A model generated the notes under the pieces. The model saw only the letters and a program-made list of their open reading frames with translations. It ran no database searches and had not been told where the DNA came from. Shown here one piece after another: positions 19,368 through 33,220 of a DNA stretch of 64,000 bases. Every line of letters begins with the position of its first letter. The stretch's first letter is position 1. The DNA lies in NCBI GenBank assembly GCA_963761015.1, contig CAVXFL010000016.1:62001-126000 (forward strand). Direction: 5' to 3'. The stretch comes from CAVXFL01 sp963761015. Its GTDB lineage: Bacteria > Pseudomonadota > Alphaproteobacteria > Acetobacterales > Acetobacteraceae. A program made the position numbers and the translations under genes.

Positions 19368-20896
19368 ACCGGCTCGTGGTCGTCTCGAACCGGGTGCCCG
19401 CGATCACCGCCGGGGCGCAGGCCGGGGGCTTGGCGGTCGCCATCGGGGGGCTCGTGCAGAAGCGCGGCGCGCTCTGGCTGGGCTGGAGCGGGCGCACCGC
19501 GCGCGACGGCAGCGAGCGGGCCGTGGAGATCAACAGCCACGGTTCGGTCGAGTACGCGACGCTCGATCTCACCCCGCAGGAACACCAGGGCTACTACACG
19601 CGCTTCTCGAACGGTGTTTTATGGCCGCTGCTGCACACGCTGCCGGAGCTGATCGCGTACGACCGGCGCGACGCGGCGACGTATCGCGAGGTCAACGCGC
19701 GCTTCGCCGACGAATTGGTGCCGCTGCTGCGCCCGACCGATCTGATCTGGATTCACGATTATCATCTGCTGCCGCTGGCGGCCTTGCTGCGCCAACGTGG
19801 CGTGCACAACCCGATCGGGTTCTTCCTGCACGTGCCGTTTCCGGCGCCGGACTTCGTCGCCTCGGTCCCGGATTTGCCGGGGCTGATCAAGAATCTGCTC
19901 GCGGCGGATCTGCTGGGTTTCCAGACTGAGCACGATGTCGAGAATTTCCGCGCCGCCGCGCAGGATCTGGCCGGCGCCGTGTCGCCGCGGCGCGGCTGGC
20001 TGCAACTCGGCGGGCGGCGGACCAAGCTCGACGCTTTCCCGGTCGAGATCGACACGCGCGACTTCGCGCAGGTCGCGGCCGGCGCGGCGCAGGTGCCGAG
20101 CACCGAGCGGCTTCGCCGCAGTCTCGGTTCGCAGAAGCTGATCCTCGGGGTCGACCGGCTCGACCCGACCAAGGGTCTGCTGCAGCGGTTCGCGGCATTG
20201 CGGCGATTCCTGGAGAAATACCCGGACTGGCAGCGCCGGGCCACGCTGCTGCAGATCGCCGCGGTCTCGCGGCACGACGTGCCGAGCTATCGCGACCTCC
20301 GCCGCCGGCTTGACCGCGAATCCGGCAATCTGAACAGCGATCTCGGCGATCCGGACTGGGCGCCGCTGCGGCTGGTCGCCAAGACGGGACCGCGTCCGGT
20401 TCTCGCCGGCTACATGCGGGCAGCCAATGTCGGGCTGGTCACGCCGCTGCGCGACGGCATGAATCTGGTCGCCAAGGAATACGTCGCGGCGCAGGACCCG
20501 AGCGACCCCGGCGTCCTGATCCTGTCCCGCTTCGCCGGTGCCGCGCGCCAACTCGCCGGCGCGCTGCTGGTCAACCCATACGACGCGGACGGCATCGCCG
20601 ACGCGCTGAACCAGGCGCTCCGGATGGATCTGAGCGAGCGTCAGGCGCGATGGGAGCAGATGTGGCGCGCGATCGAGGGCGCGAGCTCGGTCGGCTGGGG
20701 CCGCGGGTTCCTGGCCGCCCTCATTCGGGCGGCGGCGATTCCGGGCGTCGCGAACCTGGAACCGGCGGGCGGCCTCGGCCCGTCGCGCTCGGACTTCGCC
20801 GAACGCGTCCGCGGCGAACTGGACGTGCGGCGCAACGGCGCGCCCGGCTCGGGCGCCCCCGGCGCCGGAATCCCGGCGGCGCTGCGACCGCACTGA
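19364..20896 (+). CDS. otsA: OtsA, alpha,alpha-trehalose-6-phosphate synthase
   Basis: A 510-residue GT20 enzyme that makes trehalose-6-phosphate from UDP-glucose and glucose-6-phosphate. N-terminus RLVVVSNRVPAITAGAQAGG with the Gly-rich loop, LIWIHDYHLLPLAALLRQRG, IGFFLHVPFPAPD, GVDRLDPTKGLLQRF, and the nucleotide-binding TPLRDGMNLVAKEYVAAQ. Start ATG 19364 has ggaggt about 7 nt upstream and overlaps the treY stop (ATGA). It is the last gene of the operon. No otsB phosphatase gene follows or lies elsewhere in the window. Confidence 0.96.
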   Translation: MNRLVVVSNRVPAITAGAQAGGLAVAIGGLVQKRGALWLGWSGRTARDGSERAVEINSHGSVEYATLDLTPQEHQGYYTRFSNGVLWPLLHTLPELIAYDRRDAATYREVNARFADELVPLLRPTDLIWIHDYHLLPLAALLRQRGVHNPIGFFLHVPFPAPDFVASVPDLPGLIKNLLAADLLGFQTEHDVENFRAAAQDLAGAVSPRRGWLQLGGRRTKLDAFPVEIDTRDFAQVAAGAAQVPSTERLRRSLGSQKLILGVDRLDPTKGLLQRFAALRRFLEKYPDWQRRATLLQIAAVSRHDVPSYRDLRRRLDRESGNLNSDLGDPDWAPLRLVAKTGPRPVLAGYMRAANVGLVTPLRDGMNLVAKEYVAAQDPSDPGVLILSRFAGAARQLAGALLVNPYDADGIADALNQALRMDLSERQARWEQMWRAIEGASSVGWGRGFLAALIRAAAIPGVANLEPAGGLGPSRSDFAERVRGELDVRRNGAPGSGAPGAGIPAALRPH

Positions 20897-21183
20897 TACC
20901 GACTGGCCGGCGTCGCGCCGCGACGGCGCGTCTCGGACTTCCGCCAGCTCGAACAATGCTGTCGCGCGAGGGTTCGGCGCGCGCCGTCGTGCCCTAGGCA
21001 TGCACCGCGCGCGACGCTGGCGCCATCCTCATTGCGCGGGCGTGAGGCCGAGGATAAGGTTCCGTGTTTGATGGCCGTCGGCGGCGCCATCCCATTGGGT
21101 TGGCGCGCGCGCGTGACATGACGGACTTCCAGATTCGGAGACGCGGTTATGAATTTCGCAACCGTCGCGGTTGACGGGGCTCC
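20897..21183 (+). other. Intergenic region between otsA and gltB
   Basis: This 287-nt gap ends the trehalose operon and holds the gltB promoter. No T-rich terminator is visible. The last 35 nt contain a 12-codon ORF that overlaps the gltB start. Confidence 0.5.

Positions 21184-21187
<4 letters not shown>
21149..21187 (+). CDS. Possible 12-residue leader peptide upstream of gltB
   Basis: ATG 21149 opens MNFATVAVDGAP and stops at TGA 21185-21187, which overlaps the gltB ATG 21184 as ATGA. A purine-rich cggag lies about 9 nt before it. The overlap would couple gltB translation to the leader. It has no run of amino-acid-specific codons of the kind used in attenuation, so chance cannot be excluded. 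Confidence 0.25.
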
Positions 21188-25836
<4,649 letters not shown>

Positions 25837-25863
25837 GCGCGGCTGCCCGGGAGACACCGCGCC

Positions 25864-27315
<1,452 letters not shown>

Positions 27316-27470
27316 CAGAGAGCGCCCCGACCGGGCGCGGCGGTCTCGTCAGCGTCTCATTCGTGTGATGCGCGAGACGGCGTATCGTGCCATGAGAAGC
27401 GGTGGGCGCGACGGGCTGCTACGTCCCGTGCGGGCGGAGAAATGCTCTGGAATTCCCCGCCTCCCCTGAC

Positions 27471-27493
27471 CCCTCCGCCCCGAGGGCGGAGGG
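27471..27493. terminator. Hairpin between convergent gltD and the 27.5-kb gene
   Basis: CCCTCCGCC and GGCGGAGGG form a 9-bp stem with a 5-nt loop. It sits between two convergent genes, so it could end transcription on both sides, but there is no T-tract. It may equally be a common GC-rich palindromic repeat. Confidence 0.4.
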
Positions 27494-27509
27494 TGAAATG
27501 AATGGGGTG

Positions 27510-28388
27510 CTACGCCGCGCGGGCGGCGGCGTATTCGCGGTCGAGGGCGGCCAGGGCCGGGGTGTGGGCGGTGACGAGCGCCCGCACGACATCGGCGTCG
27601 GGCGGGCCGAAGGCGAGATCGTGGGGCAGCCTGCCCATGCGGCGGATCAGCGCCGCCCGTTCGGGATAAAGGACGGCGTAGTGTTCGGCCTCGGCCAGTC
27701 CGGATTCCCCGGCTCCGGGGCGTGCCCCCTCCCCCTCAGGCGGGCGAGAGGCAGTACGCTCATTCTCGGCACACGGTTTTTCACCTCTTCCCCCGGTCGC
27801 GGGGAGAGAGGATTGGGTCGGGAGGGCGGGGCCGCGGCACGGCGCCGATGGTTCCCGGTCGCATTCGGCGCCCGAGCGGCTTGCCGCGGGCTTCGCCGGC
27901 TGCGCCGGGGCGGGTTGCATCGCCGGCGCCAGGGCCTCGGCCATCAGGGCGATGGCGCAGTGCTCGGTCCAGGCGGCGCTGTTGCAGGCGGCGGGGTTCG
28001 CCTCGCGCTTGCCGCGCGCCTCCTGCAGGCGCAGCAGCAGCCGGAGCGCGCCGTTCGCCTGGCGCATCATGCCGATCGCCTGGGCGCGGCATTTCGCCGC
28101 CCATTCCAGGGTGGTTTCGGGGAGCTGCGCCAGGCGCAGGCAATCCTTCCACTGCTCCGAGGCGGCGACGAACATGGCGGCGAGATCGGCCTCGGCGGCA
28201 TTGGCCGGAACCAGCGCCGCGACCCGCGCGATGGCGGCGTGATCGCGGCGGGCCAGATCCTCCGGGCCGTCGGAGAGCGGCGGCGGCAGGGTGAGGCGCA
28301 GCGTGCGGATGAGGTGGTAATACGCATCCGCCGGCAGCCGCAGGGCGAGGGCCGCGTTGGGGTGGTCCGGGATGGCGCCGTCGAACAT
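27510..28388 (-). CDS. Hypothetical protein with an in-frame repeat insertion
   Basis: A 292-residue protein from ATG 28388 (MFDGAIPDHPNAALALRLPA); an upstream in-frame ATG at 28424 is possible. I do not recognise the family. The N-terminal 170 residues are helical-looking, with WKDCLRLAQLPETTLEWAAK and a run of Leu/Arg, and no signal peptide or membrane segment. The C-terminal 70 residues are again ordered (YPERAALIRRMGRLPHDLAF). Between them about 60 residues of Pro/Gly/Glu-rich sequence (SLPATGGRGEKPCAENERTA) are encoded by a palindromic repeat. The two ordered parts probably form one protein split by that insert. Confidence 0.6.
   Translation of the reverse strand: MFDGAIPDHPNAALALRLPADAYYHLIRTLRLTLPPPLSDGPEDLARRDHAAIARVAALVPANAAEADLAAMFVAASEQWKDCLRLAQLPETTLEWAAKCRAQAIGMMRQANGALRLLLRLQEARGKREANPAACNSAAWTEHCAIALMAEALAPAMQPAPAQPAKPAASRSGAECDREPSAPCRGPALPTQSSLPATGGRGEKPCAENERTASRPPEGEGARPGAGESGLAEAEHYAVLYPERAALIRRMGRLPHDLAFGPPDADVVRALVTAHTPALAALDREYAAARAA
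27729..27810. repeat. Composite palindromic element inside a coding sequence
   Basis: Two GC-rich hairpins, CCTCCCCC/GGCGGGCGAGAGG and CTCTTCCCC/GGGGAGAGAG, are separated by about 35 nt. They are translated in frame as a low-complexity stretch of the hypothetical protein. The first hairpin shares its core with the short insert in treS at 10234-10254. Confidence 0.5.
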
Positions 28389-28571
28389 GGGGGCGCTTGT
28401 AGCGTTAGCGTGGTGTCGGCTCAATGGTTAGTTATGATGACCCGTCGAAGGCGGCGGTGTCCGGCGCCGGCTACGCGCGCCGACGCGGCCCTTGCTAGCG
28501 CCGACAGAATGATGGGAGCCGGTCTGAGCGACGACGCAGGAAGGGCAGCCTATCTTGCGAGACTCCACGCG

Positions 28572-28600
28572 GTAGGGTGGAATGCGCTTCGCATTCCACC
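28572..28600 (+). repeat. REP element 1 (GTAG + hairpin), upstream of RAYT 1
   Basis: GTAG is followed by an 11-bp stem GGTGGAATGCG/CGCATTCCACC with a 3-nt loop. The GTAG foot next to an imperfect hairpin is what RAYT transposases recognise. It lies 25 nt before the RAYT start. Confidence 0.85.
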
Positions 28601-28624
28601 ATCAAGGCGCTACACCATCGCTGC

Positions 28625-29158
28625 ATGCCGGACTATCGTCGCAACCGCGTCGCCGGCGGCACCTACTTCTTCACGGTCAACCTCCGCGACCGCGATCGCC
28701 CGCTGCTGGTCGAGCATATCGAGCTTTTGCGGCAGTCGGTGCGCCGGGTGCGTGTACTGATGCCCTTTCATATCGACGCCTGGGTCGTGTTGCCCGATCA
28801 CATGCATGCCCTCTGGACTCTGCCCGAGGGTGATTCGGACTTTCCACGGCGATGGCAGGCGATCAAGATGGCGTTCTCCAAGCGTATCGCGGCGGGGGAG
28901 CCACTGTCGCCGAGTTGGCGCAGCAGGGGCGAACGTGGCATCTGGCAACGGCGGTACTGGGAGCACACGATCAGGGACGACCGGGATTACGCAGCGCACA
29001 TGGATTATATCCACTTCAATCCCGTGAAGCACGGCTACGTATCGGACGTCGCGGCGTGGCCGTTTTCGTCGTTCCACAAATGTGTTGCGATCGGGCTCTA
29101 CCCGCGCGAATGGATGGGCGAGCATGATGGGGCGGGTGAGCGGGCCGAGCGGCGATGA
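28625..29158 (+). CDS. REP-associated tyrosine transposase (RAYT, Y1_Tnp family)
   Basis: A 177-residue protein from ATG 28625 (MPDYRRNRVAGGTYFFTVNL). It has the HUH motif in VLPDHMHALW, the downstream tyrosine helix in DRDYAAHMDYIHFNPVKHG, and the C-terminal WPFSSFHK typical of RAYTs. These single-strand nucleases act on REP hairpins. It is flanked by REP hairpins in inverted orientation at 28572 and 29182, i.e. a REPtron-like unit. It appears intact. A second, frameshifted copy with about 85 percent visible identity follows 0.4 kb downstream. Confidence 0.93.
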   Translation: MPDYRRNRVAGGTYFFTVNLRDRDRPLLVEHIELLRQSVRRVRVLMPFHIDAWVVLPDHMHALWTLPEGDSDFPRRWQAIKMAFSKRIAAGEPLSPSWRSRGERGIWQRRYWEHTIRDDRDYAAHMDYIHFNPVKHGYVSDVAAWPFSSFHKCVAIGLYPREWMGEHDGAGERAERR

Positions 29159-29181
29159 GATTTGTCGATGCGCCGGTTTTT

Positions 29182-29210
29182 GGTGGAATGCGAAGAGCAT
29201 TCCACCCTAC
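29182..29210 (-). repeat. REP element 2 (hairpin + CTAC), downstream of RAYT 1
   Basis: GGTGGAATGC, loop gaaga, GCATTCCACC, then CTAC: the inverse orientation of REP 1, with GTAG on the minus strand. It lies 24 nt past the RAYT 1 stop. Confidence 0.85.
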
Positions 29211-29368
29211 CTCGCTCATCGTTCCGGCAGGCGGTCGCGCGCGGGTTCTATCCAGCCGGTTGGGCGCACCAGGGTGAGGACGCTGGCGATTTTGGTGAGA
29301 GAGAAATATACGGAGATTCAAGCTGAAGCGGGTGCGATTTCCTTGCTGCAATCGGTGCGGCATCAAGA

Positions 29369-29398
29369 GGTGGGGTGCAGAAGCGCACCCCACCCTAC
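29369..29398 (-). repeat. REP element 3, variant stem
   Basis: GGTGGGGTGC, loop agaagc, GCACCCCACC, CTAC. Compared with the other copies two A:T pairs are replaced by two G:C pairs on both arms, so the hairpin is preserved by compensating changes. Confidence 0.8.
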
Positions 29399-29521
29399 GC
29401 CTGCTGAACGAGCCGGTTTGGGCCTCGGCGGGATGATCGCTTTGCTACGCTCGGTCCGATGACCGCTTGGGGTGGGGAGTGGACGTTCCGCGGCATGCGC
29501 CGCTTGCACCTGGCCGTCATT

Positions 29522-29550
29522 GTAGGGTGGAATGCATTTGGCATTCCACC
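29522..29550 (+). repeat. REP element 4, upstream of RAYT 2
   Basis: GTAG, GGTGGAATGC, loop atttg, GCATTCCACC. It has the same orientation and spacing (24 nt to the RAYT start) as REP 1. The rest of the 415-nt gap between the two RAYT genes (29159-29574) contains only REPs 2-4 and no convincing gene. Confidence 0.85.
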
Positions 29551-29574
29551 ACCCTGCGGCACGATCCCTCTTGC

Positions 29575-30130
29575 ATGCCGGACTATCGGCGCAGCCGCGT
29601 TGCCGGCGGCACGTATTTCTTCACGGTCAACCTGCTTGACCGCGATCGTCCTTTGCTCGTGCAGCACATCGACCTCTTGCGACAATCGGTGCGCCGGGTG
29701 CGTGAATTGATGCCATTTCACATCGATGCCTGGGTCGTGCTGCCGGAGCACCTGCACACCCTTTGGACGCTACCGGAGGGGGGATGCGGATTTCCCGCGG
29801 CGATGGCAGGCCATCACGATGGCGTTCTCGAAGCGGGTCGCGGCCGGGGAGGCGCTGTCGGCGAGTTGGCGGAGCCGGGGCGAGCGCGGAATTCGGCAGC
29901 GCCGATATTGGGAGCACACGATCAGGAACGACCGGGATTATGCAATCCACATGGATTACATTCACTTCAATCCGTTGAAGCACGGCCTCGTGACGGAAGT
30001 CGCGGCGTGGCCGTTCTCGTCGTTTCACAAATCAGTGGCGATGGGGCTCTATCCGGCGGCGTGGAGAGGTAGGGACGATGGAGCGGGTGATCGGGCGAGC
30101 GGCGTTGAGATTCGGGCGGATCGGCGTTGA
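29575..30130 (+). pseudogene. Second RAYT transposase, frameshifted in a G run
   Basis: It starts MPDYRRSRVAGGTYFFTVNL at ATG 29575 and carries the HUH motif as VLPEHLHTLW. At the run of six G at 29778-29783 the frame shifts; with five G it would read EGDADFPRRWQAITMAFSKR and continue to the stop at 30130 with YAIHMDYIHFNPLKHG and WPFSSFHKSV. It is a paralog of the neighbouring RAYT with its own inverted REP pair (29522 and 30148). It is inactive if the extra base is real; a homopolymer error is the alternative. Confidence 0.85.
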
Positions 30131-30147
30131 TGGTTGAGCCGGTCGTT

Positions 30148-30176
30148 GGTGGAATGCAAAGAGCATTCCACCCTAC
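30148..30176 (-). repeat. REP element 5, downstream of RAYT 2
   Basis: GGTGGAATGC, loop aaaga, GCATTCCACC, CTAC, in inverted orientation to REP 4, 17 nt past the RAYT 2 stop. Confidence 0.85.
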
Positions 30177-30181
30177 GCTTG

Positions 30182-30721
30182 CTACGCTTGCTGTTGAAGA
30201 GGGTCAGACTCCGGTTGTGTTGCGTACTCCGCACGCGATACCCACGCGTCGAAGATCTCATCGGACAGCGACGGTTCGGTCCCGGGAGGTAACGGGGGAG
30301 TGAACGAAATGCGGCCGTCACGCCAGCGCACTTGACCGAGCCGCTGACCGCGATACACCAGATCTGCGCCCTCTCGATTAGGATACACAAATACGTATCC
30401 AAACTGCGGCAGAGGATTTGCGTGCCGCGCCAAAGCTCGAAGCCGGTTGCGCTCATAAAGCTTGAGAAAGGCCAGAAACTGCTCAAGAGAGTTAGTGTCT
30501 CGCTTTAACCTCACGCCGGGGCCGGCCCCATTTCCGGCGAGAAATACTACCCCCGCAGCTTCAAGCGTATTCATAAGCGCCTCCGTCGTCGCGTTCCTGT
30601 GTGACCCCACGCCTGCTTCGAATTGGCGAATGGTGACGATCCCGACGCCGGCAGCACCGGCTAGCTCTCGCTGAGACCAATCGAGAAGCGCCCGCGCGGC
30701 GCGGCATTGGGCTGGTGTCAT
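30182..30721 (-). CDS. XRE-family helix-turn-helix regulator
   Basis: A 179-residue protein. The N-terminal HTH is MTPAQCRAARALLDWSQREL followed by AGAAGVGIVTIRQFEAG (about 1-60), a form common in alphaproteobacterial chromosomes. A sheet-like C-terminal half (FGYVFVYPNREGADLVYRGQ, RLGQVRWRDGRISFTPPLPP) has no family I can name. The gene ends 5 nt from REP 5, so its 3' end abuts the RAYT/REP unit. Codon use is less GC-biased than that of its neighbours, suggesting acquisition. Target genes unknown. Confidence 0.75.
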   Translation of the reverse strand: MTPAQCRAARALLDWSQRELAGAAGVGIVTIRQFEAGVGSHRNATTEALMNTLEAAGVVFLAGNGAGPGVRLKRDTNSLEQFLAFLKLYERNRLRALARHANPLPQFGYVFVYPNREGADLVYRGQRLGQVRWRDGRISFTPPLPPGTEPSLSDEIFDAWVSRAEYATQPESDPLQQQA

Positions 30722-30894
30722 GATGGCAAGCTACATAATTCCAGCGGAAAAAGCCACAACTATCGAAAATAGACAGCTTGGTCGATGCCCGCTCAAACAC
30801 CCTCGAATGTCGGCTTTAGGGGAGCGCCGCCGTCCGACCGAATGGCAGCAATGGGTCGGGACCGGGCACCGAACCGGGGCGCCCGTATTCCGGA

Positions 30895-32082
30895 TCAGCT
30901 TCGTTGCCCCTGGCGCGCCGCGGTTTCGGCCTCGTAGCGCTGGCGCGCGGTTTCCACCGCCTTCGCGTGGGTTTCGGCGAGCGCCGGGCGGGCGGCGGTG
31001 GCGCGCTCGGCGGCGGCGAGCGTCGCCTGCGCGTGGCCCTGGAATTGCGGCATCACGTGGCGGGCGATCAGCTCGTAGCTGCGCAACGTCGCCTGCGGGT
31101 TCGCCCAGTTGTGCGCCATCAGCAGATAGGCGCCGAAGCCGCCGTTCGACTGCGCCATCAGCCGCTCGATCTGGGCGGCGCACATGTCGGGCGTGCCGAT
31201 CGCGCCGAAACCGGACTCGTTGATCAGCGCAATCATTTCCTCGAGCGTGGTGCCAGGCAGGGACATTTGCGGGAACGCGGCGACGTTCTGCATGTAGTGG
31301 AACCATTGGCGCATGCCGTATTCCACGTCCTTCGCCGCCTGCTCCTTGGTCTCGGCGCAATGGACCAGGCCGACCAGCCGCCATTTCGACCGATCGACGG
31401 TGTGGCCGTGCGCGCGCGCTTCCTCCTCGACCACGCTCCAGTGCAGCGCCAGCGCATCGAAGCCGGCCGCCGTGGTCGCGCCGATGGAAAGCAGGCCGAC
31501 GCCGTGCCGGCCGGCGAGTTTTGCCCCGGTGGGCGAGGCGACGGCGGCAACGGCGACGTCGAACAGCGGATTGGAGTAGGGGCGCAAATGCAGCCGCGCC
31601 TCGCGCAGATCCCAGCGGTCGTTGCGGAACGTCACCGGCTCGTCCGAGCGCAACAGGCGCATGACGACGTCCAGCCCCTCCTCGAGGAGGCGGCGCGTGT
31701 CGGCCTGCGACAGGCCGATCATGATGCCGTCGGTCGGCAAGCTGCCGGGGCCGGCGCCGAACATGACCCGGCCGCGGGTCAGGTGGTCGAGCATGACGAT
31801 GCGCTCGGCCACCCAGAGCGGGTTGTGGTAGGAGACGCTGACCACGCCGGTGCCGAGGCGGATGTGCTTGGTGCGCTCGGCGGCGACGGCGATGAAGATT
31901 TCGGGCGAGGCGCTGAGCTCGGTGCCGGCGGAGTGGTGCTCGCCGAACCAGGCCTCGTCGTAGCCGCAGCGGTCGAGCCACTGCACCAGTTCGAGGTCGG
32001 TTTGCAGCGCCAGCGTCGGGTTGATGCCCGGCGCGTGGAAGGGTGCCAGGAAAATGCCGAAGCGCAGGCGTTGCGGGGCCAT
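30895..32082 (-). CDS. LLM-class flavin-dependent oxidoreductase (luciferase-like)
   Basis: A 395-residue bacterial luciferase-like monooxygenase from ATG 32082 (MAPQRLRFGIFLAPFHAPGI). Typical motifs: DEAWFGEHHSAGTELSASPE, IRLGTGVVSVSYHNPLWVAE, VMFGAGPGSLPTDGIMIGLS and RLVGLVHCAETKEQAAKDVE. The size and the N-terminal motif recall the limonene-monooxygenase-like subgroup. The substrate cannot be told from sequence. It lies 69 nt downstream of an aldo/keto reductase on the same strand, probably co-transcribed. Confidence 0.85.
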   Translation of the reverse strand: MAPQRLRFGIFLAPFHAPGINPTLALQTDLELVQWLDRCGYDEAWFGEHHSAGTELSASPEIFIAVAAERTKHIRLGTGVVSVSYHNPLWVAERIVMLDHLTRGRVMFGAGPGSLPTDGIMIGLSQADTRRLLEEGLDVVMRLLRSDEPVTFRNDRWDLREARLHLRPYSNPLFDVAVAAVASPTGAKLAGRHGVGLLSIGATTAAGFDALALHWSVVEEEARAHGHTVDRSKWRLVGLVHCAETKEQAAKDVEYGMRQWFHYMQNVAAFPQMSLPGTTLEEMIALINESGFGAIGTPDMCAAQIERLMAQSNGGFGAYLLMAHNWANPQATLRSYELIARHVMPQFQGHAQATLAAAERATAARPALAETHAKAVETARQRYEAETAARQGQRS

Positions 32083-32151
32083 GGGGAGTTCTCCGGATGC
32101 GGTATCGGGGCGCGAGCATGGCACCTCGGCGCCCCTGCGAACAGGCGCCGG

Positions 32152-33165
32152 TCATGCGCCGGTTCGCGGCACCCTGCCCTCGATCGGATAGGCGGGATCG
32201 CTGTAGCCGGGCGTGGACGGGTGGCCGGGCGGCACCAGCCGGTCGACCAGGGCCTCGTCCTCGGCGGTGAAGCGGTAGCGCAGCGCCGCGACATAATCCT
32301 CCCACTGCGCCTCGGTGCGCGGGCCGGCGAGCGCCGCCGTCACCAGCCGGTTGTTCAGCACCCAGGCGAGCGCGAACTGGCCGGCGGGGATGCCCTGCGT
32401 GCGGGCGTGCGCCACGATTTCCTGCGCGATGCGCAGGCTTTCCGGCCGCCATTCCGTCTCCATCATGCGCTTGTCCTGCCGTCCGGCGCGGGTGTCGGCG
32501 GGCGGCGGCCCCTCCGCCGGATACTTCCCGGTCAATACGCCGCGCGCGAGCGGGCTGTACGGCACGACGCCGAGGCCGTAATGCGCGCAGGCCGGCAGAT
32601 GCTCGACTTCCGGCATGCGGTTCAGCGCGTTGTAATAGGGCTGGCTGACCACCGGACGGTCGATCCCGGCGGCATCGCAGAGGCGGCAGAACTCGGCCAC
32701 GCGCCAGCCGCGGAAATTGGATAAGCCGATGTACCGGATCTTCCCCGCGCGGACCAGATCACCGAGCGCGCGCACGGTTTCCGTGAGCGGCGTCGCGTGG
32801 TCCTCGCGGTGCAAATACAGGATGTCGATGACCTCGACGTTCAGCCGGCGCAGGCTCGCCTCGACCTCGTCGAACATGTAGCGCCGCGTCAGCCCACGCC
32901 GGTTTGGACCTTCGCCGCTCGACTGGCCGAGCTTGGTCGCGAGAATCCACCAGTCGCGATCGGCCGCGATCGCGCGGCCCACGATCTCCTCCGACCGCCC
33001 GCCGACATACACGTCGGCGGTGTCGATGAAGTTCACGCCCTGATCGCGGGCGCGCGCGACAATGCGCGCGGCGGTCGGCTCGTCCGTGGTCGCGCCGAAG
33101 GTCATGGTGCCAAGGCACAGGGGCGAGACTTGCAGCCCGCCGGCGCCGAGATTGCGGTACTCCAT
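32152..33165 (-). CDS. Aldo/keto reductase
   Basis: A 337-residue NADPH-dependent reductase from ATG 33165 (MEYRNLGAGGLQVSPLCLGT). Catalytic tetrad elements are visible: Asp/Tyr in FIDTADVYVGGRSEEIVGRA, Lys in LATKLGQSSG and His in ILYLHREDHATPL. SQPYYNALNRM and VPYSPLARGVLTGKY are typical of the AKR family that acts on diverse aldehydes and ketones. It precedes the LLM oxidoreductase on the same strand. Confidence 0.9.
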   Translation of the reverse strand: MEYRNLGAGGLQVSPLCLGTMTFGATTDEPTAARIVARARDQGVNFIDTADVYVGGRSEEIVGRAIAADRDWWILATKLGQSSGEGPNRRGLTRRYMFDEVEASLRRLNVEVIDILYLHREDHATPLTETVRALGDLVRAGKIRYIGLSNFRGWRVAEFCRLCDAAGIDRPVVSQPYYNALNRMPEVEHLPACAHYGLGVVPYSPLARGVLTGKYPAEGPPPADTRAGRQDKRMMETEWRPESLRIAQEIVAHARTQGIPAGQFALAWVLNNRLVTAALAGPRTEAQWEDYVAALRYRFTAEDEALVDRLVPPGHPSTPGYSDPAYPIEGRVPRTGA

Positions 33166-33220
33166 CACGGTGATCCTTCCGCTGAAAATTGCAAGCAGAC
33201 ATGGCTGCGTCGCCGCGACC

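Noticed and set aside
29016..29393. Minus-strand ORF between the two RAYT genes
   Set aside because: It is largely translated REP hairpin and RAYT antisense; no independent features.
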